In this document: positions 15,647 through 25,180 of the stretch, in pieces
Numbering within the stretch: the stretch's first letter is position 1
How the letters are laid out: each line of letters begins with the position of its first letter
IMG/VR virus record: IMGVR_UViG_3300007735_000974
Location: 1 to 64,000 of that record
Direction: 5' to 3' (one strand)
Origin: a virus
Length of the DNA stretch: 64,000 nucleotides
The notes under the pieces: model-generated
Told to the model about the DNA's origin: nothing
The model's input: the letters and a program-made list of their open reading frames with translations, nothing else
Database searches by the model: none
Made by a program: the position numbers and the translations under genes

Positions 15647-16654
15647 ATGAATCATATTGAAAATTTAAAATCCCAATATAAGGTAATTGTCTGGGGATTT
15701 AAACCAAACGAACAAGGCATTCATAAAAATACTGTAGGTTATGTTTGGGGTGGGTATTATAAAGGTTTCAAATCATTAGGGTTTGAAACCCACTGGATGT
15801 GTGATGATGATTATGATTCATCTCTAGATTATTCTAACTGCATTTTTATTGCTGAAGCATGGGACAGTAATAAAATGCCAATTGAAAATACATCCATTTA
15901 TTACGTTCATAATGCTTATGATCCCTCAAAATATATCGGTAAAGTAAAAAAATTTATCGATATGAGATATAATCAAAAGTTTATGAATAATCCAAATTAT
16001 GTTTTTGAACGTAATAAAGACGAAGATGTTAAGGTAGGTCCTTGTTGCTATTATCAAGAATCGACTAATAAAATAATTCATTTAAAAAATGGATTTGTTG
16101 ATTATGATATAGATGACTTTGACAAAATCTATACTAATTGGGCAACTGATTTATTGCCGGAAGAAATGAATGAGGATGATATTTACTTAGAGAGAGAAAA
16201 TCTTATTGTTTTTCTTGGCACAATTTATTCTGATCAGTATACTAATATACCAGAATTACAAGAATTTGCAGAAGTTTGTAAAACAAATAATGTTGATTTT
16301 CTAGTTAATCCATATTCTTATGGATCAGATCAAATTTCTGTAGATGACTATATCTCAAATTACAAAAGATCATTGTTTGGTCTTGACCTAAGAGGAAAAG
16401 ATAATAGAGAAACTGGATATATTCCGTGCCGAGTATTTAAGAATGCAAGTTATGGTCTTTTGAGCACCACTAATTCCGAAGAAATTTTCAAAGAAATGGA
16501 CGGATATTGTGTATACAATCCATCTGTAACTCAACTATTTTATGATGCAATGGAGAAAAGAACAGATTTGGATTTTGTAAAGGAATCTTTTAATTATGTA
16601 AAAGAAAATCATACTTATATTAATAGATGTTCTGATTTGCTTAAAGTACTATGA
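15647..16654 (+). CDS. putative glycosyltransferase (GT-B-like)
   Basis: A 335-aa protein. The N-terminal half has a Rossmann-like start (YKVIVWGF … YVWGGYYKGFKSLGFETHW). The C-terminal part has DLRGKDNRETGYIPCRVFKNASYG, resembling the donor-binding Glu/Arg region of GT-B enzymes. It sits between a methyltransferase and glycosyltransferases. The family was not identified with certainty. Confidence 0.6.
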   Translation: MNHIENLKSQYKVIVWGFKPNEQGIHKNTVGYVWGGYYKGFKSLGFETHWMCDDDYDSSLDYSNCIFIAEAWDSNKMPIENTSIYYVHNAYDPSKYIGKVKKFIDMRYNQKFMNNPNYVFERNKDEDVKVGPCCYYQESTNKIIHLKNGFVDYDIDDFDKIYTNWATDLLPEEMNEDDIYLERENLIVFLGTIYSDQYTNIPELQEFAEVCKTNNVDFLVNPYSYGSDQISVDDYISNYKRSLFGLDLRGKDNRETGYIPCRVFKNASYGLLSTTNSEEIFKEMDGYCVYNPSVTQLFYDAMEKRTDLDFVKESFNYVKENHTYINRCSDLLKVL

Positions 16655-17373
16655 AAGTAGCATTTTGTTTTTGTGGACAACCAAGAGACGTTAAAAACAG
16701 TCTTGATAATATAAAAAAAGCATGGGGAACATATCAAGAATTAGATTTTTTCTTCCATACTTGGATACCAGAAGATAGAACACCATATCGTATTGATACG
16801 CCATCAGATTCTTATTTTACTGGCATTGAATCATATTTAATTGAAAGTTTGAACCCAGTCAAGTGTGAATTTCAAAGACAAATAACTTTTAGAAATCAAT
16901 ACAGAGATTCTGTGCATTGGCCAATCCGTAGTGCCTTTATCCCTAATCCGTCTCAAAATATTCAGTCCTTCTTTTATTCACTGAAGAAGGCAAATGATTT
17001 GAAACGGCAACATGAAATTGAAAATAATTTTCGATATGATTGTGTAATTAGATGTAGATTTGACTACATCTTCAATAAAAAGTATAATGTTGAAGACTTT
17101 GATTTAAATTATCTAAACGTAAAGGGTGATTGTAAGCATACTGAATATGCTATCAATGACCATGTTGCATTATCAAACAGCGAAAATATGGATTTATATT
17201 CTACCGTGATTGATAATATGCAGAAGTATTATATGGAAGGTATTGAATTTAATACTGAAGTTATCTTAGGATATAATGCAATGATGCAGGGTTTGGAATA
17301 TCATAAAACTCTGGGTGATAATGATGAGTCATACGTTTCTACAAAAGTTGAAAGGAATAGAGTTTTCTTATGA
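16651..17373 (+). CDS. putative glycosyltransferase, SGxPR paralogue family
   Basis: A 240-aa third member of the family at 11108 and 11877, with FCFCGQPRDVKNSLDNI at the N-terminus and YDCVIRCRFDYIFN in the centre. Four-base overlaps join it to both neighbours. It is assigned from family pattern and context. Confidence 0.6.
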   Translation: MKVAFCFCGQPRDVKNSLDNIKKAWGTYQELDFFFHTWIPEDRTPYRIDTPSDSYFTGIESYLIESLNPVKCEFQRQITFRNQYRDSVHWPIRSAFIPNPSQNIQSFFYSLKKANDLKRQHEIENNFRYDCVIRCRFDYIFNKKYNVEDFDLNYLNVKGDCKHTEYAINDHVALSNSENMDLYSTVIDNMQKYYMEGIEFNTEVILGYNAMMQGLEYHKTLGDNDESYVSTKVERNRVFL

Positions 17374-18338
17374 ACATTGCTTTTATTGGTCCTGGTGTTA
17401 TGCCCATCCCACCTAATGGTTGGGGTGCTGTTGAGATGATGATATGGGACTATGCTACCATTATGGGAGACTTAGATCACACTGGTATAATCATCAATAC
17501 TCCAGACAGAAATCAAATTCTTGAAGAATTGAAGCAAGATAAGTTTGATATTGTTCATCTTCATTATGATGTGTTTCATGATATTATTCCTTACATTCCA
17601 ACCGTAACAAATGGGAAATTAGTAGTATCAAGTCATTATCCTTATATAAACAATCCTTCAATGTGGAGGCAAGATAACTATGGTCCAATTATGAATTCTT
17701 ATTCCAAGAATGAGAACTTTCATATTTTTGCCTCAAGTCAAAACGATATTAATACATTTGTTGAAAATGGTGCAATTGAAGAACGCTGTTGGTTGAGTCG
17801 TCTTGGTGTCTTGCATTCTTCATATTCTTTTGACGCAACTCCAACATATAGTAATACACTTTGTTTTTCCCAAGTATGTGATCGCAAACGTCAATATCTT
17901 CTGCAAGATTTTGATAATGTGGACATTATTGGAAGAATGGAGCAAGGAAGGTTTACCAATCCAAAAAACTATAAAGGTGAGTATGATAGGAAAAAACTAA
18001 ACGAAGAGATTACCAAGTATCCAAACTTTACTCTTCTAAGTAAAATTGAAAATACAACTCCTCTTGTTGTAAAAGAAGCATTGATTTGTGGACTTGGCGT
18101 AGTTGTTTCTGAAACAGTTTCTGTTGAATTGGATACTACAAGAGAATTTGTTGACGTGATTCCAGAAGATAGAATAGAAGACATTTCATACGTTAATTCG
18201 GTTTTGGAAAAGAACAAAGAGTACTCCGTTCAAAACAGAGAAGAGATTAGAGAATATGGTATCAATACTTTTGGATTGGAAAGTATCATTAAAAATGAAT
18301 ATGTTCCTAAATTGGAATCTATAATCAATGAAAATTAG
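17370..18338 (+). CDS. GT4-like glycosyltransferase
   Basis: A 322-aa GT-B enzyme. It has the N-terminal glycine loop IGPGVMPIPPNGWGAVE, a DIVHLHYD segment, and a C-terminal TPLVVKEALICGLGVVVSE that matches the E-x7-E donor-binding region. The next gene is a paralogue with the same layout, so this is a tandem duplication. The ends overlap (4 and 11 bases). Confidence 0.8.
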   Translation: MNIAFIGPGVMPIPPNGWGAVEMMIWDYATIMGDLDHTGIIINTPDRNQILEELKQDKFDIVHLHYDVFHDIIPYIPTVTNGKLVVSSHYPYINNPSMWRQDNYGPIMNSYSKNENFHIFASSQNDINTFVENGAIEERCWLSRLGVLHSSYSFDATPTYSNTLCFSQVCDRKRQYLLQDFDNVDIIGRMEQGRFTNPKNYKGEYDRKKLNEEITKYPNFTLLSKIENTTPLVVKEALICGLGVVVSETVSVELDTTREFVDVIPEDRIEDISYVNSVLEKNKEYSVQNREEIREYGINTFGLESIIKNEYVPKLESIINEN

Positions 18339-19272
18339 TATTATTGGTCCTGCAACTCAAATACCTCCAGTTGGTTGGGGAGCAGTAGAAAGTTTAATCT
18401 GGGATTATAAGATAACTCTAGAGAAGTTGGAACATCAAGTTCAAATTATTAACGTTGGAAGTCCTGTAGAAATCATTCAAAAAGTTAATTCTTTTAGACC
18501 AGATTTTGTTCATATTAACTATGACGATTGGATTACAATCTATCCATACATTCAGTATCCTTGTGCTTGTACAACTCACTATGGTTATCTTGAAAATCAA
18601 GATATGATGGGTGGATATGTGAATATATTCAATTTATTTGGACAATACAAACCAAATATTTTTTGTTTGTCTTCAGGTATAAAAGAAGTATACAGAACTA
18701 GGTTAGGTATACCAGAGCAAAATTTATATTTGAATCCAAATGGAGTAAATGTAGAAAATTTTAAATTTACTACAGACCCAAAATTTCCTGATAGAAGCAT
18801 TTATCTTGCAAAGGTTGACTATAGAAAAAGACAATATTTGTTTCAAGGAATCTCCAGTTTATGGTATGCTGGGAACATTGCAGACTCTAGATTCAATACT
18901 CAAAAAAATTATCTTGGGGAGTGGAGTAAAGAAACTCTTTATGCCAATTTGACAGACTATGGAAATCTGGTATTATTGAGTGATGGTGAAGCGCATCCTC
19001 TAGTTTGCATGGAGGCTTTTGCTGCTGGTTTAGGTGTTGTCGTTAGTGAATATGCGACTGCTAATCTAGATTTAGATAAAGATTTTATTGACGTTATTCC
19101 TGAAAATAAAATCAGTGACATTTCATATATTGAAAGTGTTATAACCAAGAACAGAGAATATTCTATTTCTCATCGTGAAGAAATTTTTGAATACTCCAAA
19201 AACTTTGAGTGGTCAAATATAATAGAGAATTATTATCTACCCAGTATTGAAAAATTGATTGAAAAATTATGA
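18328..19272 (+). CDS. GT4-like glycosyltransferase (paralogue)
   Basis: A 314-aa paralogue of the preceding gene. It has the N-terminal IGPATQIPPVGWGAVES, DFVHINYDDW, and donor-site HPLVCMEAFAAGLGVVVSE, in which E-x7 is complete. It is likely to add a different sugar to the same chain (inference). Confidence 0.8.
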   Translation: MKISIIGPATQIPPVGWGAVESLIWDYKITLEKLEHQVQIINVGSPVEIIQKVNSFRPDFVHINYDDWITIYPYIQYPCACTTHYGYLENQDMMGGYVNIFNLFGQYKPNIFCLSSGIKEVYRTRLGIPEQNLYLNPNGVNVENFKFTTDPKFPDRSIYLAKVDYRKRQYLFQGISSLWYAGNIADSRFNTQKNYLGEWSKETLYANLTDYGNLVLLSDGEAHPLVCMEAFAAGLGVVVSEYATANLDLDKDFIDVIPENKISDISYIESVITKNREYSISHREEIFEYSKNFEWSNIIENYYLPSIEKLIEKL

Positions 19273-20060
19273 TAGGATTTAATGCTTTAGGTCAATTAGG
19301 CAGACTTGGAAATCAAATGTTTCAATTTGCTGCTCTCAAAGGAGTTGCAAATAAACATGGATATCAATACTGTATTCCTCCAAGTCAAAATAAAAATGAG
19401 TGGAAAGATCATCAATTGTTGGTCCCATTCAAATTAGAAAGTGTTTCTCAATTGAACGTCCAATATATTGATGTTGATAGACCAATTGTTATGGAAGGGA
19501 CATTTTCATTTAATGAAAAGTTTTTTAATCAATGTCCTGATTGGGTTTCTATTCAAGGATTTTTTCAATCTGAAAAATACTTCAAACATATTGAAGATGA
19601 GATTAGATCTGATTTTACATTCAAAGATGAAATCCTGGAACCTTGCAGAGAAATGATTTCTCAATTGAATGCTTCTCCAATTGCACTTCATATTCGTAGA
19701 ACGGACTATATTACCAATCCAAATCATACTGCACTTGAATTGGATTATTATCAAAAAGCATTGGAGCAGTTTGGTAATGAAACAGTTCTTGTATTCTCTG
19801 ATGATCCAGAATGGTGCAATCAACAAGAACTATTTTCTTCAGATAGGTTTCTTATTGCTGAGGGCAATAGTAATTATGTTGACTTATGTTTGATGACATT
19901 ATGTTCGGGTCATATTATTGCAAACTCTTCATTCTCTTGGTGGGGTGCGTGGTTAGCAAACAATAATAAAGTTGTTGCGCCATCTGGGTGGTTTGCTGGA
20001 TCTGATAATAAACACATAGATACTAAAGATCTTATTCCAGAAACTTGGATGATAATTTAA
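19269..20060 (+). CDS. alpha-1,2-fucosyltransferase-like (GT11)
   Basis: A 263-aa protein with GT11 motifs in order: GRLGNQMFQFAAL (residue ~10), then the GDP-binding HIRRTDYITN (~140), VFSDDPEWC, and the C-terminal NSSFSWWGAWLANN. GT11 enzymes move fucose from GDP-L-fucose to galactose in alpha-1,2 linkage. gmd and fcl in the same operon supply this donor, so the substrate match is strong. The acceptor is inferred. It overlaps the GT6 gene (TAATG). Confidence 0.9.
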   Translation: MIGFNALGQLGRLGNQMFQFAALKGVANKHGYQYCIPPSQNKNEWKDHQLLVPFKLESVSQLNVQYIDVDRPIVMEGTFSFNEKFFNQCPDWVSIQGFFQSEKYFKHIEDEIRSDFTFKDEILEPCREMISQLNASPIALHIRRTDYITNPNHTALELDYYQKALEQFGNETVLVFSDDPEWCNQQELFSSDRFLIAEGNSNYVDLCLMTLCSGHIIANSSFSWWGAWLANNNKVVAPSGWFAGSDNKHIDTKDLIPETWMII

Positions 20061-20776
20061 TGAAAGTTGCGATTTGTTTTATTGGAACTGGAAAGTATTT
20101 GAACTTCCTTCCAAAGTATTATGAAAATATTCAAGAATATTTTCTTCCTAACAGCGAAAAGACTTTTTTAGTTTTTACTGATGGAGAAGGTGATTTTCCT
20201 GATGATGTCAAAGTATATCAACAAGAACATCTTGAATGGCCTTATGTTACTTTAACAAGATTTGGAATCATTCAAAAAGCAAAAAAAGAAATTGTAAAGA
20301 ATGATTGGTTTGTTTTTATTGATGCAGATGCATTGGTAGTTGATTCAATTACTGAAGAAGAATTTTTTAATAATGAAAAACCATTCTTTGGTGTTCACCA
20401 TCCTTGCCACTTCCTTCAAATGCCTCCTCATAATAAATATCCAGGAGCATTTGAAACCAATCCACTATCACTATCACACATAAGTCAAACTGATGATTTA
20501 TCTGTGTATTATCAGGGATGTTTATGGGGAGGAAGAGTTCCTGATGTTCTTGAAATGATTGAAGAACTTGATGGTAGAATCAATAAAGATCTTGAAAATA
20601 ATGTGATTGCGGTCTGGCATGATGAAAGTCATATCAACAAATTTTTTATTGAGCGCAAAGAAAATGTAAATATTTTAGGACCTGAATATGCATATCCTGA
20701 AGTATTTTCTGAACATTGCAAATTTGAACCAAAAATAGTACACTTAGCAAAGAACAACTCAAAATATCATGTTTGA
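20060..20776 (+). CDS. GT6 (ABO-type) glycosyltransferase
   Basis: A 238-aa protein with FIDADALVV (a DxD-like site), YYQGCLWGG and AVWHDESHINKFF, the signature order of family GT6. Animal and bacterial GT6 enzymes transfer Gal or GalNAc in alpha-1,3 linkage, and the ABO enzymes need an alpha-1,2-fucosylated galactose acceptor. That acceptor would be made by the preceding GT11-like gene, whose stop codon overlaps this start. The Ala in DAD is typical of bacterial forms, in which DxD is often NxN or varied. The donor sugar is not known. Confidence 0.85.
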   Translation: MKVAICFIGTGKYLNFLPKYYENIQEYFLPNSEKTFLVFTDGEGDFPDDVKVYQQEHLEWPYVTLTRFGIIQKAKKEIVKNDWFVFIDADALVVDSITEEEFFNNEKPFFGVHHPCHFLQMPPHNKYPGAFETNPLSLSHISQTDDLSVYYQGCLWGGRVPDVLEMIEELDGRINKDLENNVIAVWHDESHINKFFIERKENVNILGPEYAYPEVFSEHCKFEPKIVHLAKNNSKYHV

Positions 20777-21578
20777 ATTAGTTGATAAGAATAAATCTGC
20801 TCATAAACTTAAAGGTATTGGTCCAATCTATTACTTAAATCTTGATGGTCAACCAGAAAGACGCCAGTATATGGAAGACCAATTTAAATATTGGGAGATT
20901 GAAAACTACACACGTATTTCTGCATATGATGGACGTGAGGATGACTTAAGTAATATTATTGCTGGTCGTTATCCTGAAATGATGACTTCTGGTGAAATTG
21001 GATGCACTACATCTCATCTAAAAGCAATTAAACATTGGATGGAAACATCTGATGATCCTTATGCAATTATTATGGAGGATGATTGCAACTTAGACTTGGT
21101 TAAGTTCTGGAACTTTACTTGGGATGATTTCTATGCACACATCCCTTATGACTGGGATATTGTACAAATTGCTATTATCTGTACTGGCGATATTCACGTT
21201 AAGTTGCATAAGAGATTTGTAAATGATTTTTCTACGGCTTGTTATTTGATTAATCGACATCACGCAGAAAAACTTCTTAAGTTTCATTGTAGAGGAAATA
21301 AGTATAAACTTGATAATGGCGTTAAACCAAGACCTGTTGCAGATGATTTGATTTATAATACGGGGAATACATATTCAATTCCTCTTCTTCTTTATAGAAT
21401 TGAATTGGGATCTTCTATTCATCCAGAACATATTGATGCATTTCATAAAGCAAACTATAATGCTTTATCGCAGTTTTGGGAACAGAATGGTGCTGATATT
21501 GATATTAAGGATTATATGAATTACGATCCTTATCTTGGTAGGATAACCGAAAATTCCGCAGCAAATCAATCCGCTTGA
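20769..21578 (+). CDS. GT25-like (LPS-type) glycosyltransferase
   Basis: A 269-aa protein with the GT25 start IYYLNLDGQPERRQYMEDQF, GEIGCTTSHLKAIKHW, AIIMEDDCNL (acidic metal/donor site) and a later ACYLINRHHAEKLL. The LgtB/LpsA family adds galactose or related sugars to lipooligosaccharide. It is the last gene of the operon. The stop is followed by a sigma-70 promoter for the porin gene. Confidence 0.85.
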   Translation: MFELVDKNKSAHKLKGIGPIYYLNLDGQPERRQYMEDQFKYWEIENYTRISAYDGREDDLSNIIAGRYPEMMTSGEIGCTTSHLKAIKHWMETSDDPYAIIMEDDCNLDLVKFWNFTWDDFYAHIPYDWDIVQIAIICTGDIHVKLHKRFVNDFSTACYLINRHHAEKLLKFHCRGNKYKLDNGVKPRPVADDLIYNTGNTYSIPLLLYRIELGSSIHPEHIDAFHKANYNALSQFWEQNGADIDIKDYMNYDPYLGRITENSAANQSA

Positions 21579-21603
21579 CATATTTTATAATTTATATTAT
21601 ACT
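21575..21603 (+). promoter_or_regulatory. sigma-70 promoter upstream of the porin gene
   Basis: TTGACA (21575-21580), 17 bp, TATACT (21598-21603). It overlaps the end of the last glycan gene. The leader to the porin ATG at 21700 is about 90 bases. Confidence 0.75.
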
Positions 21604-21631
21604 ATGCTCATCTTAAGATTTGCTTAAGACG

Positions 21632-21639
21632 TATAAATA
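21632..21639 (+). promoter_or_regulatory. late promoter (TATAAATA)
   Basis: An exact TATAAATA lies 61 bases upstream of the porin start and 29 bases downstream of the sigma-70 -10 box, so the gene can be expressed in both the early and late phases. Confidence 0.65.
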
Positions 21640-21699
21640 ACGAAGATTTGCCTTGTTGTAAATCTTCACATTGTCGTTTAGTACAAAAAACAAACTTTT

Positions 21700-23187
21700 A
21701 TGAAAATCAAACAACTGATGCTTGCACCTGTTGCTTTGGGTATGATTGCTCCTTCTGTTGCAAATGCCGCAGACCTTAATATGTCAGCAGTCAATCAATA
21801 CTCAACTGGAGAACAGGTTTCGAGCGTTACTCAATTGTCTGATGTTCGTCCTACGGATTGGGCATACCAGGCACTCAGCAACCTTGTTGAGAAATATGGT
21901 TGCGTTGCAGGTTATCCCAACGGAACCTTTGGTGGTGGTAAGTCAATGACCCGTTTTGAGGCAGCAGCTCTTCTGAATGCTTGTCTTGATCGTGTGACTG
22001 AAAGCACTGACGAACTTCGCAAACTTCTTGCTGAGTTTGATACAGAACTTACTGTTATCACTGCTCGTGTTGATGGTCTTGAAAGCAAAGTTGGTAAACT
22101 TCAAGCACAACAGTTCTCTACCACTACCAAACTGAAGGGTGAAGCAACTTTCGTTCTTGGTGGTGTTCCTGGTTATAAGACTACTACTGGTGCTACTGCT
22201 GGTAATACTGCATTCAACTATGATCTTCGTATCAACCTTGATACTTCGTTCACTGGTAAAGATTTGCTTCGCACTCGTCTGCGTTCTGGCAACTTCTCTG
22301 CACAACCTTTTGGTTCTTCTTCTTCACTTCTCAAACTTGATAAAGCAGAAACTTCACAAGGTACTGGAACTACCAGTAACATCTGGTTGGATCGTCTTTA
22401 CTACACCTTCCCTGTTGGTCAGAATGTAAAACTGACTGCAGGTGCTCTGGTTCGTAACACAGAACTTGCTTGGATTCCTTCTGCTTACAAGTCGGACATT
22501 CTTGACTTCTTCCAACTTGGTGGTGCTTCAGGTGTTTATAACAAAGCAACTGGTGCTGGATTTGGTGCTCAGTACACTCAACCTGGCAAACAAGGTTTTG
22601 TTGCTAACTTGAACTATATTGCTGAGAATGGTTCTGATAGTTCTACTGGTGTCTTTGATTCTGAAGGTAAACTGAACCTTCTGGGTCAGATTGGTTATCG
22701 TGCCACTCAATGGGGTGCTGCTGTTGGTTATCGTTATGGTACTTACGGTACTCGCGTTCGTAACTACAACGCTCTTGGCGGTGGTTCTGGTGCTCTTACA
22801 AATGGTCAAGAATCAAATAGTGTTGCATTCAACGCTTATTGGCAACCAAAGACTTCTGGTATCGTTCCTTCCATCAGCTTCGGTTATGGATACAACGGTG
22901 TGAGCGGTGCTGGTGCAAGAACTGGCGCTACTAACTCACAATCGTGGATGGCAGGTCTTCAGTGGTCTGATGTGTTTGCTAAAGGTAATGCTGCTGGTGT
23001 TGCTTACGGTGAACCTTCTAACTCGGAAAATGCTCCTAAAGCACAAATGTTGGAAGTGTTCTATAAGTATCGTGTGAGCGATAACATTAGTGTTACTCCT
23101 GCTGTGTTCTATGTTTCGGACAACCAAGGTGCTAAAAATGCTGCCTCTAACTGGGGTGGTGTGATTCAGACAACCTTCAAGTTCTGA
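21700..23187 (+). CDS. cyanobacterial-type outer-membrane porin with SLH domain
   Basis: A 495-aa exported protein. The signal peptide (MKIKQLMLAPVALGMIAPSV…ANA) is followed by an SLH domain (~residues 45-95: LSDVRPTDWAYQALSNLV, YGCVAGYPNGTF, MTRFEAAALLNACL), a short coiled coil (~100-135), and a beta-rich, Gly/aromatic C-terminal domain ending in F (…TTFKF). This is the layout of Som/OprB-like porins of cyanobacteria. The SLH domain binds the cell wall. It is more GC-rich than its neighbours, consistent with a host origin. It has strong early and late promoters and its own terminator. A role in changing nutrient uptake or the cell surface is inferred. Confidence 0.9.
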   Translation: MKIKQLMLAPVALGMIAPSVANAADLNMSAVNQYSTGEQVSSVTQLSDVRPTDWAYQALSNLVEKYGCVAGYPNGTFGGGKSMTRFEAAALLNACLDRVTESTDELRKLLAEFDTELTVITARVDGLESKVGKLQAQQFSTTTKLKGEATFVLGGVPGYKTTTGATAGNTAFNYDLRINLDTSFTGKDLLRTRLRSGNFSAQPFGSSSSLLKLDKAETSQGTGTTSNIWLDRLYYTFPVGQNVKLTAGALVRNTELAWIPSAYKSDILDFFQLGGASGVYNKATGAGFGAQYTQPGKQGFVANLNYIAENGSDSSTGVFDSEGKLNLLGQIGYRATQWGAAVGYRYGTYGTRVRNYNALGGGSGALTNGQESNSVAFNAYWQPKTSGIVPSISFGYGYNGVSGAGARTGATNSQSWMAGLQWSDVFAKGNAAGVAYGEPSNSENAPKAQMLEVFYKYRVSDNISVTPAVFYVSDNQGAKNAASNWGGVIQTTFKF

Positions 23188-23190
23188 TAA

Positions 23191-24510
<1,320 letters not shown>

Positions 24511-24517
24511 TTTACTT

Positions 24518-24545
24518 GGGGATGCTTGACATCCCTTTCTTTTTC
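24518..24545 (+). terminator. rho-independent terminator overlapping the hli promoter
   Basis: GGGATG (24519-24524) pairs with CATCCC (24530-24535) around loop CTTGA, followed by TTTCTTTTT. The TTGACA of the next promoter starts inside the loop. Confidence 0.75.
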
Positions 24546-24554
24546 CTATATAAT
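24526..24554 (+). promoter_or_regulatory. sigma-70 promoter of the hli cassette
   Basis: TTGACA (24526-24531), 17 bp, TATAAT (24549-24554): both hexamers are perfect. It gives a leader of about 21 bases to the hli ATG at 24582. Confidence 0.85.
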
Positions 24555-24581
24555 TGTGTAACAATTCGTAATAAAACGAAA

Positions 24582-24791
24582 ATGACTGTAACAACTAATG
24601 AACGCGGACAACAAAATATGTTCGCTAAAGAACCTAAGATGTATGTCTCGCAAAGTGATGCAGAACGCTATGCGCTTCAAACACACGCAGAACGTGCTGA
24701 ACTCTTGAATGGACGCACTGCGATGTTGGGATTTGTTGCTGCACTTGTATCTTATGCAACAACAGGACACCTCTTCTTTGGTGTAGTATAA
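24582..24791 (+). CDS. hli: high-light-inducible protein
   Basis: A 69-aa protein with a polar N-terminus and one Hli-type transmembrane helix: ERAELLNGRTAMLGFVAALV, carrying the Glu and Asn/Arg that bind chlorophyll, then TTGHLFFG. Hli proteins sit in thylakoid membranes and protect photosystems from excess light. Cyanophages use them to keep photosynthesis going during infection. The start is after the promoter, so the longer upstream frame is rejected. Confidence 0.92.
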   Translation: MTVTTNERGQQNMFAKEPKMYVSQSDAERYALQTHAERAELLNGRTAMLGFVAALVSYATTGHLFFGVV

Positions 24792-24877
24792 TGAGTGAAG
24801 CAATCTTTACCATAACAAGTATTGCCTTCTTTGTGCTTCTTGCACATTCTATCAATCAACTTTCAGAAACTTATTAA
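24791..24877 (+). CDS. mini single-pass membrane peptide (28 aa)
   Basis: ATG overlaps the hli stop (TAATG). The peptide is MSEAIFTITSIAFFVLLAHS, then eight polar residues. One membrane helix of ~18 residues. It lies between two hli genes. Its size and place resemble small photosystem subunits, but no match is recognised. It was found by reading the gap and may be a real co-translated peptide. Confidence 0.55.
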   Translation: MSEAIFTITSIAFFVLLAHSINQLSETY

Positions 24878-24888
24878 GGAGAAAAACA

Positions 24889-24996
24889 ATGAACGAACGC
24901 GCAGAACGTATTAATGGTTGGTTTGCTATGATTGGAATCGTAGCAGCAATGGGTGCTTATGCATTGACGGGCCAAGTAATTCCTGGAGTATGGTGA
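24889..24996 (+). CDS. hli: short high-light-inducible protein
   Basis: A 35-aa minimal Hli protein: NERAERINGWFAMIGIVAAM keeps the ERxNGxxAMIG chlorophyll-binding helix, then ALTGQVIPG. AAGGAG lies 8 bases upstream. It is part of the hli transcript from the promoter at 24526. Very short but complete for the family core. Confidence 0.85.
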   Translation: MNERAERINGWFAMIGIVAAMGAYALTGQVIPGVW

Positions 24997-24997
24997 G

Positions 24998-25123
24998 ATG
25001 AATCATCTACCACAACTATTATTAGTTTTGTGGGTAACTTTCATCTGTTGGAAAGCATCTCAACCACCTGATGATGATGACCATAGTGGAGGAAAACTTC
25101 AACCAGTTTATGTGAGAAAATAA
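24998..25123 (+). CDS. small membrane peptide with acidic linker (41 aa)
   Basis: The ATG is two bases after the hli stop. It has a hydrophobic helix (LPQLLLVLWVTFICW) and a tail with DDDD and a basic end (YVRK). It closes the hli cassette before a terminator at 25148. Function unknown, possibly membrane-associated with the Hli proteins. Confidence 0.6.
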   Translation: MNHLPQLLLVLWVTFICWKASQPPDDDDHSGGKLQPVYVRK

Positions 25124-25147
25124 AAACAAAATAAGTATTCATAATTA

Positions 25148-25180
25148 TCTCTACTCTAAATATGAGTGGAGATTTTTTTT
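25148..25180 (+). terminator. rho-independent terminator of the hli cassette
   Basis: TCTCTACTC (25148-25156) pairs with GAGTGGAGA (25164-25172), then eight T. Confidence 0.8.

Noticed and set aside
22139-22429. Open frames within the porin and psbA genes on other frames
   Set aside because: They are shadows with no ribosome-binding site and improbable composition.
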